A DNA stretch of 64,000 nt, taken from Parvibaculaceae bacterium. Its GTDB lineage: Bacteria; Pseudomonadota; Alphaproteobacteria; Parvibaculales; Parvibaculaceae. This document shows positions 16,771 to 26,309 of the stretch, piece by piece. The position numbers and the translations under genes were made by a program. Under the pieces are notes generated by a model. It saw only the letters and a list, made by a program, of their open reading frames with translations. It had not been told where the DNA came from and made no database searches. The stretch is taken from contig JAPWJY010000008.1 of the NCBI GenBank assembly GCA_028283765.1, positions 372,001-436,000 on the forward strand. Reading direction: 5' to 3'. Position 1 is the first letter of the stretch. Each line of letters opens with the position of its first letter.

Positions 16771-17817
16771 GTGGCGATGCAGGTTTCATGGCGCGGAGGC
16801 GCTGTTCTGGGGTTGATGCTGGCTCTTGCTCTGCCAGCGGTGCAGGGGTGCGTTCCGGAGAGGGCCGCCGCCCAGACCCTGCCGGGGGAGCATGGCGTTT
16901 CCCTCTCGGTTTCGCAGGTGCCGCTCGCCCCGGGCGATGGAAAGCGGCAAAGGCTTGGCGCGCTCGAATATCGGGGCGGCTTCGAGATACGTTCCAGCGA
17001 TCCCGATTTCGGCGGCTTGTCCGGCCTTGTGGTCGGCGGCGACGGCAAGTCCCTGCTGGCCATCAGCGACGAGGGCCACTGGTTCGCCGCGGAGCTTGCC
17101 TATGATGGCGAGGGGCGCCTCACCGGCATCGGCAACGGCCGTATCGCCCCCCTTCTCGATGAAGATGGCAAGCCGCTGGAACACAAGCGCTGGCAGGATG
17201 CGGAGGGGCTGGGGATGTCCGGCGGGACGGCCTTCGTCAGCTTCGAGCGCGAACACCGGGTCTGGGCCTACGATCTGGCGGGCCATGGCTTCGCGGCGCC
17301 GGCACGGCAGGTTGCCGGGCAGGCGGATCTGGGCGATCTGGTCTCGAACAGCGGTCTGGAAACGGTCACGGCCATGCCCGGCAGCACGGCGGGCCCTGTG
17401 CGCCTGCTGGCGCTGGCGGAAGGGGGGGCCGACGCGGAGGGGCACCTCAAGGGCTTTATCCTTGAGGACGGCCGGATTGGGCATCTGTCGCTCAGGGAGC
17501 GCAAGCCCTATAGCCCGACGGATGCGGGGTTTCTGCCGGATGGCGACCTGCTGGTGCTGGAGCGGCGCTATTCGCCGATCGGCGGGGTTGGCATGGAGAT
17601 ACGGCGGATTCCGGCGGCGCTCGTCCGGGAGGGCGGGGTGCTCGATGGTCCGGTCATTGCCGAGGCAGGTGGTGGACCGTTCTCGATCGACAATATGGAA
17701 GGCATGAGCCTTCGTCGGACGGCGGACGGACGCACGCTTATCTATCTGATTTCAGATGATAATTTCAATCATGGCCTGCAACGCACCCTGCTCTTGATGT
17801 TCGAGCTGAAAGGGTGA
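16771..17817 (+). CDS. Secreted esterase-like protein (phytase-type propeller)
   Basis: A protein of 348 residues resembling the esterase-like activity of phytase family (PF13449). After a signal peptide (GAVLGLMLALALPAVQGC) come FEIRSSDPDFGGLSGLVVG, SLLAISDEGHWF, then EGLGMSGGTAFVSFER and a C-terminal DNMEGMSLRR and LIYLISDDNFN, the beta-propeller signatures of that family. The cysteine after LPAVQG could be lipidated, although Gln at -2 is unusual; cleavage at AAAQ is an alternative. The start used is a GTG at 16771, nine bases after GGGAGG. Substrate unknown. It lies 194 bases after sodX, so separate control is possible. Confidence 0.82.
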   Translation: MAMQVSWRGGAVLGLMLALALPAVQGCVPERAAAQTLPGEHGVSLSVSQVPLAPGDGKRQRLGALEYRGGFEIRSSDPDFGGLSGLVVGGDGKSLLAISDEGHWFAAELAYDGEGRLTGIGNGRIAPLLDEDGKPLEHKRWQDAEGLGMSGGTAFVSFEREHRVWAYDLAGHGFAAPARQVAGQADLGDLVSNSGLETVTAMPGSTAGPVRLLALAEGGADAEGHLKGFILEDGRIGHLSLRERKPYSPTDAGFLPDGDLLVLERRYSPIGGVGMEIRRIPAALVREGGVLDGPVIAEAGGGPFSIDNMEGMSLRRTADGRTLIYLISDDNFNHGLQRTLLLMFELKG

Positions 17818-17831
17818 CGCCCGCAAGACCA

Positions 17832-17862
17832 AGAAAAAGGGCGGCCTTCTGCAAGGCCGCCC
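17832..17862 (-). terminator. Rho-independent terminator of rpmB
   Basis: Perfect 10-base-pair stem (17839-17848 with 17853-17862) and a CTGC loop; on the minus strand it is followed by TTTTTCTT. It ends rpmB, 26 bases downstream of the stop. Confidence 0.85.
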
Positions 17863-17887
17863 GATATTATGATCCGGTCTTGAAGGC

Positions 17888-18184
17888 TCAGGCGGCCGCG
17901 GCAGCCGCGATGCGCTTCTCGATCTGGCGCTTCAGGCGGCGGGCCTCGATCGAAAGGTCCTTGTCGGACGACTTGATCAGGAAGGCGTCGATGCCGCCAT
18001 TGTGCTCGACCGAGCGCAGCGCGTGCGCCGTGATCCGCAGATAGACCTGACGGCCCAACGCGTCGCTCGTCAGCGAAACCTGATTGAGGTTCGGCAGGAA
18101 ACGGCGGCGCGTCCGGTTGTTCGCGTGGCTGACATTGTTGCCTGACATGACGGCCTTGCCGGTCAATTCGCAGCGGCGGGACAT
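17888..18184 (-). CDS. rpmB: 50S ribosomal protein L28
   Basis: A 98-residue bL28 protein: [24 protein letters not shown], then [13 protein letters not shown] and [20 protein letters not shown], all typical of the alphaproteobacterial form, which is longer than the E. coli protein and ends in an Ala-rich helix. It is a structural protein of the large ribosomal subunit. Start is the ATG at 18182-18184. It stands as its own transcription unit with a strong terminator downstream. Confidence 0.97.
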   Translation of the reverse strand: MSRRCELTGKAVMSGNNVSHANNRTRRRFLPNLNQVSLTSDALGRQVYLRITAHALRSVEHNGGIDAFLIKSSDKDLSIEARRLKRQIEKRIAAAAAA

Positions 18185-18381
18185 GACAACATCCTTTTTT
18201 GCCGGAAACACAGGCCTCCCGGACCTTGGTCCGTGGCACGCATGCTTCCCATTCTAGAGAAATGATATGGGCGCACACAAAGGCTCAAGAGCCCTCGCGG
18301 AGCGCCGTTCTGGGTGTTCGTATAAGGGGGGGAGAGAAGGGCGTCAAGTCCGCAGAGTCGGCGCAAGGCCCTTCTGGCCGG

Positions 18382-18816
18382 TCAGTTCTGGTCGAGATCG
18401 ATGGACAGGATGTGGAACATCCACTGGTTGCCGGGCCTGTAGGCCTCGGCGAAGCTGTCCGGGCGGCGGAACTGGGGGACGCCGCCATTGGCCATATCGT
18501 GCGCGTCGCGGGGAACGGCGGCCATTTCCGCGTCACGGCTGCTGCTGACCGGCATGTAATCGTCGGGCCGGTCCGGGGCGGCCCTGTCATAGGTTATCTG
18601 CAGGCCCGGCGCGGCCGCGGCATCGGCCAGCATCATGCTGGTGGCGAGCGAGGCCGGGCTGGCCGCAATGGCTGTCGTGGCGCTGGACGGGCGCGGCATG
18701 GGCAGGGTGAGGGGAGAGGGCAGGCTTGTGGTCGCGAGGGCGGAGCCGGACAGAATCGGCAAAAGCCCGCTCGCGAGCAGGCCGATCATTGCCATCAATC
18801 CGGTCCGATTTTTCAT
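18382..18816 (-). CDS. Hypothetical exported protein
   Basis: A 144-residue protein with a clear signal peptide (MKNRTGLMAMIGLLASGLLP, cleavage near SALA) and an Ala/Ser/Pro-rich mature part that ends GNQWMFHILSIDLDQN. No domain recognised. The signal peptide is what favours this strand over an open frame on the other strand across the same DNA. It lies between rpmB and meaB with no obvious operon partner. Low complexity limits certainty. Confidence 0.55.
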   Translation of the reverse strand: MKNRTGLMAMIGLLASGLLPILSGSALATTSLPSPLTLPMPRPSSATTAIAASPASLATSMMLADAAAAPGLQITYDRAAPDRPDDYMPVSSSRDAEMAAVPRDAHDMANGGVPQFRRPDSFAEAYRPGNQWMFHILSIDLDQN

Positions 18817-19021
18817 CTATATATTTTCCATAACGGAGAGACGGATGCCTCTCCCTCTGCCCCAGATGTCTCTCGATGCCGAAAATTAAAGACAGTTTGT
18901 TGTGAGAGTGAAAACAATATTTGTGGCGAAATGTGACATCTGCTAGCGCGGCTCGGGGTCACAGCCCTTTTTGCGGCTCATTTCAGGAAAAATGCGCCCA
19001 GAGCGTGCAGAAATGTCCGGT

Positions 19022-20014
19022 TCAGCGCCCGATCATGAGTTTCAGCAGTTCCTGGGCGGCAAGGCTCGGGGTGATGGTGCCTGCTTCCACCTCGCCTTCG
19101 AGGCTTGCCAGCCGCTGGCGCACGGCGGGCGTTTCCCGGAACGCGGAAATCAGCCCTTCCCGGATTTCGGCCCACATCCAGGCGCGCGACTGGCGCGCCC
19201 GCATCTGCGCGAGTTCACCGGTGGGGGTCAGCGCCGCGCGATAGGCTTCCACCACCGCCCAGACGCGGTCCATGCCGTCATTCCTGAGGGCCGAGACGAG
19301 TTCGACGCCGGGGCTCCAGTTGGGGCTCTTGGGCCGCATCAGGTGCAGGGCGGTCTTGTATTCCAGCGCGGCGCGCCTGGCTGCGGGCAGGAAATCGCCA
19401 TCCGCCTTGTTCACGACCACATAGTCGGCCAGTTCCATGATGCCGCGCTTGATGCCCTGCAACTCGTCGCCGCCGCCGGGGGACTGGAGCAGCAGAAACA
19501 TGTCGACCATGTCGGCGACGGCGGTTTCCGACTGGCCGACGCCGACCGTCTCGATCAGCACCACGTCATAGCCCGCCGCCTCGACCAGCAGCATGGCTTC
19601 GCGGGTGCGCCGCGCCACGCCACCCAGCGTGCCGCCGGAGGGCGAGGGGCGGATGAAGGCGTTGGGGTCGCGGGCGAGGAGCTCCATGCGCGTCTTGTCG
19701 CCGAGGATGGAACCGCCCGTGCGGGCCGAGGAAGGGTCGATCGCCAGCACCGCCACCTTGTGGCCATGGCCTGTCAGAAACGAGCCAAAAGCCTCCGTGA
19801 AGGTGGATTTACCTACCCCCGGCGCACCCGAAAGGCCAAGCCGGATCGCCTTGCCGGCATGGGGCAGGAGGGCGGTCACGAGTTGCTGGGCGAGGGCGCG
19901 ATGGTCGGCGCGGGTCGACTCGATCAGCGTGATGGAACGGGCAAGCGCCGTGCGCTCGCCAGCCAGAATGCCCTCCATCAGCGCCTTGGGATCTGTGCGA
20001 CTCGCGCTCATCAA
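19022..20014 (-). CDS. meaB: Methylmalonyl-CoA mutase-associated GTPase MeaB
   Basis: A 330-residue G3E GTPase of the MeaB/ArgK type. Walker A is GLSGAPGVGKSTF near residue 60; VLAIDPSSARTGGSILGDKTRM and VETVGVGQSETAVADMVD follow, and the base-recognition motif is VVNKADGD. MeaB protects and gates the B12 cofactor of methylmalonyl-CoA mutase. The mutase gene lies about 900 bases upstream on the same strand, with a DUF3108 gene on the opposite strand between them, so they are neighbours but not one operon. Confidence 0.95.
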   Translation of the reverse strand: MMSASRTDPKALMEGILAGERTALARSITLIESTRADHRALAQQLVTALLPHAGKAIRLGLSGAPGVGKSTFTEAFGSFLTGHGHKVAVLAIDPSSARTGGSILGDKTRMELLARDPNAFIRPSPSGGTLGGVARRTREAMLLVEAAGYDVVLIETVGVGQSETAVADMVDMFLLLQSPGGGDELQGIKRGIMELADYVVVNKADGDFLPAARRAALEYKTALHLMRPKSPNWSPGVELVSALRNDGMDRVWAVVEAYRAALTPTGELAQMRARQSRAWMWAEIREGLISAFRETPAVRQRLASLEGEVEAGTITPSLAAQELLKLMIGR

Positions 20015-20123
20015 TGCCTCACCCTGAAATCATGCCGTTCAAAGGCCAAGGGTTGCATAGCCGCCGGAGCGCGGGGCGTAAAGAGCCCCGGGGGAGATCG
20101 GGGATCTGTGATAAATCTTCCCC

Positions 20124-20840
20124 ATGAAAAGATCGCGCATATATGGACCAGCCGTGGCCCTGCTGCTGGCGTTGACGGCTGGCGGCATGGCGAATGCCGG
20201 CAGCGTGGATGCCGCCTTCACCCTTTCCCTCGGCGGCCAGACGATAGGGCAGGGGCAATACAGCGCGGCGCTCACCGGCGACGCGTACCGGCTCAAAGGC
20301 GGCGTCGCAATCGCGGGCGCGCCGGAGCAGGAAAACAGGCCGCTTTTTTCCGGCACGGCCGGGAGCTTCGGCACCATCCGGGGCGACAGGCTGGAGGTGA
20401 AGGGCTTCAGCGCCGGGATAAAAGGCGGGAAAGGCCCTCAGGCGCTGACGCTGGATGCCGCCCGGCTCAGGGGCTTCATCGATCCGCTCGGCATGATCCT
20501 GCTGCCGGTGATGCAGGGGGGCGATCCCTGTGCACGAACGCTCCATGTGTTTGACGGGCAACATCAGTTCGACCTGATCCTGAAAAGCGGTGGGCCTACC
20601 CGTTATCGCATCGCAGCGGATGGCGGTTCGCGAACCGGGGTGCGCTGCTCGGCGCAATTCGTGCCCCGGAAAGGGTTTGGCAAGGACGATCCCGTCCTGC
20701 CGCTGAGGACCGGGGATGGCGTGCTGCTCTGGCTTACGCCCGCCCAAGGCGGTTCGGTCTGGATGCCTTTGCGGGTGCAGGTCCGCTTTGGCGATGGCGC
20801 GCTCACGGCGGAGGTGACCCGTTTCGTGGAGCGGGACTAA
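20124..20840 (+). CDS. DUF3108 domain-containing exported protein
   Basis: A 238-residue secreted protein with signal peptide (YGPAVALLLALTAGGMANA). The mature part is a predicted beta-rich fold resembling DUF3108: AAFTLSLGGQTIGQGQYSA, then FDGQHQFDLILKSGG and a C-terminal WMPLRVQVRFGDGALTAEV. Members are periplasmic or outer-membrane-associated and have no settled function. It is transcribed against meaB and the mutase, which flank it. Confidence 0.75.
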   Translation: MKRSRIYGPAVALLLALTAGGMANAGSVDAAFTLSLGGQTIGQGQYSAALTGDAYRLKGGVAIAGAPEQENRPLFSGTAGSFGTIRGDRLEVKGFSAGIKGGKGPQALTLDAARLRGFIDPLGMILLPVMQGGDPCARTLHVFDGQHQFDLILKSGGPTRYRIAADGGSRTGVRCSAQFVPRKGFGKDDPVLPLRTGDGVLLWLTPAQGGSVWMPLRVQVRFGDGALTAEVTRFVERD

Positions 20841-20843
20841 ATG

Positions 20844-20870
20844 AAAAAGGAGCGCCGTTGAAGGCGCTCC
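20844..20870 (-). terminator. Terminator of the methylmalonyl-CoA mutase gene
   Basis: Perfect eight-base-pair stem (20849-20856 with 20863-20870), six-base loop, then TTTTT on the minus strand. It lies 26 bases after the mutase stop and 9 bases after the convergent DUF3108 gene, so may serve both. Confidence 0.8.
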
Positions 20871-20896
20871 AGATCTTGTTTCCGGTATTGGGGCGA

Positions 20897-23060
20897 TCAG
20901 GCCGCCTTTTGCCGGCGCTCCCGGATCAGGCCCAGAATTTCGGAAGCTGCGGCGGGGATGTTCGTGCCCGGACCGAAAATGGCGGAGGCACCCGCCGATT
21001 TCAGGAAAGCGTAGTCCTGAGCGGGGATAACGCCGCCACAGACGATCAGGATGTCGCCCGCACCCGCCGCGCGCAGTTCCTCGACAAGGGCGGGCACCAG
21101 CGTCTTGTGTCCGGCGGCAAGGCTCGAAATGCCGATGACATGGACGTCGTTTTCCACCGCGTCGCGGGCCGCCTCGGCGGGCGTCTGGAACAGCGGCCCC
21201 ACGTCAACGTCGAAGCCCAGATCGGCGAAGGCGGTCGCGATCACCTTGGCGCCCCGGTCATGGCCGTCCTGGCCCATCTTGACCACGAGCATGCGCGGGC
21301 GGCGGCCTTCCTCCTCCGCGAATTCATCGATTTCGCGGCGGATTTTGGCAAAGCCCTCATCGCCTTCATAGGCGGTCGAATAAACGCCGGAAATGGTTTT
21401 TACCTCCGCGCGGTGACGGCCGAACACGGCCTCCATGGCATCTGAAATTTCGCCGACCGACGCGCGCGCGCGCGCCGCCTCGACGGCCAGCGCCAGCATG
21501 TTGCCATTGCCGCGCGCGCCTTCGGTGATGGCCTTGAGCGCGGCCTGACATTTGGCCTCGTCGCGCGTTTCGCGCATCTTCTTCAGGCGCGCAATCTGGC
21601 CCTCGCGGACCTTCACATTGTCCACGTCGAGAATTTCGATCGGGTCTTCCTTGGGGAGCCGGTATTTGTTGACGCCGACGATGACTTCCTCGCCCCGGTC
21701 GATGCGCGCCTGCTTGCGGGCGGCGGCCTCCTCGATCTTGAGCTTGGGCATGCCGCTTTCGACGGCCTTGGTCATGCCGCCCAGTTCTTCCACTTCCTCG
21801 ATCAGCTTCCAGGCTTCCGTGGCAAGCGAATGGGTCAGGCTTTCGACATAATAGGAGCCGCCGAGCGGGTCGATGACATTGGTTATCCCCGTTTCATGCT
21901 GAAGCACGAGCTGGGTGTTGCGCGCGATGCGGGCCGAGAAATCGGTGGGCAGCGCAATGGCCTCGTCGAGCGCGTTGGTGTGCAACGACTGGGTGCCGCC
22001 GAGCACGGCGGCCATGGCCTCCACCGTGGTGCGGATGACGTTGTTGTAGGGGTCCTGCTCGGTCAGCGACACGCCCGATGTCTGGCAATGGGTGCGCAGC
22101 ATCAGGGACTTGACGTCTTTGGGGTTGAATTCGGCCATGATCCGCGACCAGAGCAGGCGCGCGGCGCGCAGCTTGGACACTTCCATGAAGAAATTCATGC
22201 CGATGGCGAAGAAAAAGGACAGGCGTCCGGCGAAATCGTCGACGTCGAGACCGGCGGCCAGCGCGGCGCGGACATATTCCCGCCCGTCGGCCAGCGTGAA
22301 GGCCAGTTCCTGCACCTGGTTCGCGCCCGCTTCCTGCATGTGGTAGCCGGAAATCGAGATGGTGTTGAACTTCGGCATATGGGCCGAGCAATAGGCGATG
22401 ATGTCCGCGATGATCCGCATCGAGGGCGCGGGGGGATAGATGTAGGTGTTGCGGACCATGAACTCCTTGAGAATGTCGTTCTGGATCGTGCCCGAGAGCT
22501 TGTCCTGACTGACGCCCTGTTCCTCCGCCGCCACGATGAAGTTGGCGAGGATCGGGATGACCGCGCCGTTCATGGTCATCGACACCGACATTTCATCGAG
22601 CGGGATGCCGTCGAACAGGATTTTCATGTCCTCGACGCTGTCGATGGCGACGCCCGCCTTGCCGACATCGCCGACGACGCGGGGGTGGTCGCTGTCATAG
22701 CCGCGATGGGTGGCGAGATCGAAGGCGACCGAAAGACCCTTCTGGCCCGCCGCGAGGTTGCGCCGGTAGAAGGCGTTGGAATCTTCGGCGGTCGAGAAGC
22801 CCGCATATTGGCGGATGGTCCAGGGGCGGCCCGCATACATGGTCGCCTGCGGCCCGCGGGTGAAGGGGGCGAAAGCCCGGCAGCGTGTTGGCGTCGTAGC
22901 CTTCGGCGGCGATCCGTTCCAGATCTTCCGCTGTAAAGAGCGGCTTTACGTCAATGCCCTCCGGCGTGTGCCATGTCAGCTTGCCGAGGTCGCCCTTTGT
23001 GGCTTTCTCGGCAGCCTTCTGCCAATCCGCCAACGTCTTCTTTTCCCACGCCATTGCCAT
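20897..23060 (-). pseudogene. scpA: Methylmalonyl-CoA mutase, apparent single-base frameshift near the N-terminus
   Basis: Joined, the frames give a mutase of about 720 residues, the normal length. The first part (from MAMAWEKKTLADWQKAAEKA, ATG at 23060) reads to YDANTLPGF and then shifts; the second frame resumes with [20 protein letters not shown] and runs to the stop at 20897. The shift is one extra base in the A-run at 22872-22874 (TTT instead of TT on the coding strand). The downstream frame has the (beta/alpha)8 substrate domain and the B12 domain with DGHDRG near its C-terminus. The enzyme converts methylmalonyl-CoA to succinyl-CoA. The shift may be a real mutation, a sequencing error or, less likely, recoding. 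If translation started at the ATG at 22840, the product would lack about 73 residues. Confidence 0.88.
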
Positions 23061-23290
23061 CTACTCTCGCCGGAATTTCATTGTTCGCCAGTTTATCATG
23101 TCACGGAGGCGGCCCGAAAGCGCGCGGAGTATCGGGGATGGGACCGTGCCGGTCAAACAAAGCCGCGCCTGCGGGCGGACCCGCGTGGTTCCCCTGCGTC
23201 AGATGCCCGGCACGGATGGGCGCTTGCACCCGCCGGTTTTTCCCAACACCATGCGCGCTCGCCGCGAGTCAGGCCCGAAAAGAGGTATTC

Positions 23291-24025
23291 ATGCCCAGAG
23301 CTACGTCATTCCCCTTCCGTTCCCATCGCCTTTTCAGGGCAACCGCTTTCGCGGCGGCGGTGCTCATGGCCGGGTCGCTTTCAGGGTGCGGCTCGGGCAA
23401 GCGCGTCGAGCGCGACGGCAATGGCAAGGTTATCCCCAGTATCGCCGATCAGGACCCGATTGCCTCGCTCTATGCCCAGTCCGTCAACGAGGCGGATTCA
23501 GGCAAGGCGTGCAGCGACGAGACCTTGCAGGTGCTGACCTGCTTTGCCTATCGCGGGCGGGGATATGAGGAGGCCCAGTACGCACTGGGCGAGTGCATCA
23601 TCGCGGCCAAGGGCGATGTTCCAACAGCGATCACATGGATGAAGCGCGGGGCCGAAGGCGGCAACGCGCAAGCCCAGCAAAGCCTGGCCCAGTTCTATGA
23701 GGAGGGCAAACTCGTGACCCGCAATCTCAGGGCGGCGACCTTCTGGAACGAGCTTTACATTCATAACCCGTCCCTGCTGACGCTGGGCGCGGTGCCGGAC
23801 GGAACGCTCACCGACAAGCTGTCGCGGGAACTGTCGCCTGACGAGATCAAGCCGGTCCAGCAGCAGGCGCAGGCCTTCACGCCTGTCTACTGGGCGCCGA
23901 CCTCGACGCTCGACCAGCAGACGGCCGAGACCTGCAGCAAGGTCAAGGGCGTGCCGAAGGGGTTCAAGGCGCCGGTGCTCAACCCGGCCGTCCAGCAGGC
24001 GCCCGACTATCCCACCGGGAACTGA
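23291..24025 (+). CDS. Sel1-repeat-type lipoprotein
   Basis: A 244-residue protein with a lipoprotein signal peptide (AFAAAVLMAGSLSGCGSG; lipobox LSGC). The mature part has two helical repeats resembling Sel1/TPR units (GYEEAQYALGECIIAAKG and GGNAQAQQSLAQFYEEGKLV). The family often acts as a scaffold for protein contacts in the envelope. AGAGG lies five bases before the ATG at 23291; the open frame upstream is non-coding in character. It is divergent from the mutase with a 230-base gap. Function unknown. Confidence 0.8.
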   Translation: MPRATSFPFRSHRLFRATAFAAAVLMAGSLSGCGSGKRVERDGNGKVIPSIADQDPIASLYAQSVNEADSGKACSDETLQVLTCFAYRGRGYEEAQYALGECIIAAKGDVPTAITWMKRGAEGGNAQAQQSLAQFYEEGKLVTRNLRAATFWNELYIHNPSLLTLGAVPDGTLTDKLSRELSPDEIKPVQQQAQAFTPVYWAPTSTLDQQTAETCSKVKGVPKGFKAPVLNPAVQQAPDYPTGN

Positions 24026-24071
24026 CGGCCATGACCGCGCTCTTCGATAGATAAACGGATGAGGAGAGACG

Positions 24072-24941
24072 ATGCTGGAGGGATTTGAGCAACGCCAAAT
24101 CGATACGGGCGAGGTGGCCATCAATCTGGTGACGGGCGGCAAGGGGCCACCCCTGCTGATGCTGCACGGCTACCCCGAAACCCATGTGATGTGGCACAGG
24201 ATCGCCCCGGCGCTGGCCGAACATTTCACGCTGGTGATGCCCGACCTGCGCGGTTATGGAGACAGCGCCAAGCTGGAGGGCGACGAGGCGCATCTGGCCT
24301 ATTCCAAGCGCGCGATGGCGGCCGATCAGGTGACGGTCATGGAAAAGCTCGGTTATTCCCGCTTTCAGGTGGCGGGGCACGACCGGGGCGCACGGGTGAC
24401 CCACCGCATGTGTCTCGATCATCCCGGACGGATCGAGCGGGCGGCGGTTCTTGACATCGTGCCGACGGCGACCGTTTACGGGCGTCTCTCCAGGCGGCTC
24501 GCCAGCGCCTATTTTCACTGGTTCTATCTCATCCAGCCCCGGCCCCTGCCGGAGACGATGATCGGGCACGATCCCGATTTCTGGCTGGACAGGCTGTTCG
24601 CGTCCTGGAAGGACAAGGACGTTTTCACGCCGGAGGCGATGGCGGAATACAAGCGCTGCTTCCGCGATCCGGCCGCCATCCATGCGACCTGCGAGGATTA
24701 CCGCGCCGGCGCCAGCATCGATCTCCAGCATGACAAGGAAGACGCGGAGAAGCGCATCGAATGCCCGCTGCTCGTGCTCTGGGGCAAGAGCGGCATCGTC
24801 GGCGGCCTCTATGATCCGGTGGAGGAATGGCGGCTGAAGGGCGATGACGTGCGCGGCCATGGCGTGCCCGGCGGGCATTTCCTGCCGGAGGAAGCGCCGG
24901 ACGAAACGCTGGCGGCTTTTCTGGATTTCTTCAGACACTAG
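24072..24941 (+). CDS. Fluoroacetate/haloacetate dehalogenase-type alpha/beta hydrolase
   Basis: A 289-residue alpha/beta hydrolase. The residues that define fluoroacetate dehalogenase (as known for the Rhodopseudomonas palustris enzyme) are all present with matching spacing: nucleophile Asp104, Arg105 and Arg108 (GHDRGAR), Asp128, the halide-binding His149-Trp150 (FHWFYLIQP) and Tyr210 (CEDYRAG), and the catalytic His269 (GGHFLPEE). The oxyanion motif LHGYPETHVMW is near residue 31. It would hydrolyse haloacetates to glycolate, cytoplasmic. GAGGAGAG precedes the ATG. It lies between a lipoprotein and a terminator, with no uptake gene nearby. Confidence 0.9.
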   Translation: MLEGFEQRQIDTGEVAINLVTGGKGPPLLMLHGYPETHVMWHRIAPALAEHFTLVMPDLRGYGDSAKLEGDEAHLAYSKRAMAADQVTVMEKLGYSRFQVAGHDRGARVTHRMCLDHPGRIERAAVLDIVPTATVYGRLSRRLASAYFHWFYLIQPRPLPETMIGHDPDFWLDRLFASWKDKDVFTPEAMAEYKRCFRDPAAIHATCEDYRAGASIDLQHDKEDAEKRIECPLLVLWGKSGIVGGLYDPVEEWRLKGDDVRGHGVPGGHFLPEEAPDETLAAFLDFFRH

Positions 24942-24962
24942 ATTTTCAGGCGCTGAAAACAG

Positions 24963-24998
24963 AACCGCCCCGGCATGGACCGGGGCGGTTCGTTTTAT
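24963..24998. terminator. Bidirectional terminator after the dehalogenase-type gene
   Basis: Perfect 12-base-pair stem (24963-24974 with 24981-24992), six-base loop, then GTTTTA. On the minus strand the stem is followed by TG then TTTTC, so it also suits the convergent acyl-CoA dehydrogenase gene ending at 25014. Confidence 0.85.
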
Positions 24999-25013
24999 AT
25001 GCCGGCGCAGAAC

Positions 25014-26309
25014 TTATTCAGCCGCCTTCTGCGCGGGCTTCTGCTTTTCGATATAGCCGAGAAGAACGCCGCCGATCTTGCGCATCTGGATTTCCTCGGA
25101 CCCTTCCGTGATCCGGTAGCGGCGATGATGGCGATAGATGTGCTCGAACGGCTTGTGGCGCGAATAGCCCATGCCGCCGTGGATCTGCATGGCAAGGTCG
25201 GCGGTGTTGCAGCAGAGCCGGTTCGCCCGGTAGTTGCACATGGAGACCTTGTCGGAGAGATAGCGCGCAACATCCGGCTTCGACATCTGGTCCATCTGCC
25301 AGGCTGTCTTGTGGATCAGGGTGCGGATCATCTCGGCTTCCGTGTGGGCTTCCACCAGCGGAAACTGGATGGCCTGATTGGCCGCGAGAGGCTTGCCGAA
25401 AGGCTTGCGCTCATTGGCGTATTTCACGCTCTCGTTGATGCAGAACTGCGCCGCGCCGAGAGACGAGGCCGCCTGACGGATGCGGTTTTCATGGACGAAA
25501 TGCTGGGCAAGCTGGAGGCCATGATCGATGCCGCCGAGATTTTCTTCTTCCGGCACCCAGACATTGGTAAAGGAAACGCGGGGATGATCGGTGGGCATGT
25601 TGAAGGTCCACAGATATTCCTCGACGACCAGGCCCGGCGCATTCATCGGCACAATGAAACAGGTGATGCCGCGCGCATCGCCATCCTTGCCGCTGGTGCG
25701 GGCAAAGACGAAATCATGGGTGGCGACATGAACGCCGGTGTTCCACATCTTCATGCCGTCGATGCGATAGCCGCGCACGCCGTCGCGGGTTTCGGGAACG
25801 GCGCGGGTTTCCATCCAGGTCGCATCCGAACCATGGTCGGGTTCGGTCAGGCCGAAAGCGATGCGGATCGAGCCGTCGAGTGAACCCGTAATGTATTTGG
25901 CCTTCTGCTCGGGCGTGCCGAAATCGCGGAACATCAGCACGGTCGGGAAATTGCCGACGATCGAGCTTTCATTCTGGAGATCGTTGTGCAGGCCGAGGCC
26001 CTTGGTGGCCAGATGCTCGCGAATGATCGCCATGCCCAGATTGGTGCCGTCCTTGCCGCCGAATTCCTTCGGCAGCGCATAACGCAGATGGCCCGCCTTG
26101 TCGGCCAGCTTGCGCATCCGGCCAAGCAGCGCTTCCCACTCATGCCGGGGCAGGCCCTGATTGTCCCAGTCGGTCCGGGCATGTTCGCGGCGGTGATCGA
26201 AGAAGCGGATATTGTCGTCGGCGTTCTCGATCGGCTTGATTTCACGTTCGATGAAATCGTCCAGTTCCTTGAGGTAGCCGGCCAGTTCCTTTGGGATAGT
26301 GAAGTCCAT
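25014..26309 (-). CDS. Acyl-CoA dehydrogenase family protein
   Basis: A 431-residue acyl-CoA dehydrogenase. It has the N-terminal helical domain, the flavin-contacting IAFGLTEPDHGSDATWME motif near residue 155, the middle beta domain (RGYRIDGMKMWNTGVHVA) and a C-terminal helical domain with AMQIHGGMGYSRHKPFEHIYR and RITEGSEEIQMRKIGG. The chosen ATG at 26309 is preceded by GGGAGG at seven bases; a longer open frame to 26396 lacks support. It would oxidise an acyl-CoA to the trans-enoyl-CoA with FAD; the closest relatives act on larger or branched substrates, but this is uncertain. Confidence 0.92.
   Translation of the reverse strand: MDFTIPKELAGYLKELDDFIEREIKPIENADDNIRFFDHRREHARTDWDNQGLPRHEWEALLGRMRKLADKAGHLRYALPKEFGGKDGTNLGMAIIREHLATKGLGLHNDLQNESSIVGNFPTVLMFRDFGTPEQKAKYITGSLDGSIRIAFGLTEPDHGSDATWMETRAVPETRDGVRGYRIDGMKMWNTGVHVATHDFVFARTSGKDGDARGITCFIVPMNAPGLVVEEYLWTFNMPTDHPRVSFTNVWVPEEENLGGIDHGLQLAQHFVHENRIRQAASSLGAAQFCINESVKYANERKPFGKPLAANQAIQFPLVEAHTEAEMIRTLIHKTAWQMDQMSKPDVARYLSDKVSMCNYRANRLCCNTADLAMQIHGGMGYSRHKPFEHIYRHHRRYRITEGSEEIQMRKIGGVLLGYIEKQKPAQKAAE

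Noticed and set aside
18199-18936. Plus-strand frame across the hypothetical exported protein
   Set aside because: The minus strand has a clear signal peptide and start; the plus frame is low-complexity and has no ribosome site.
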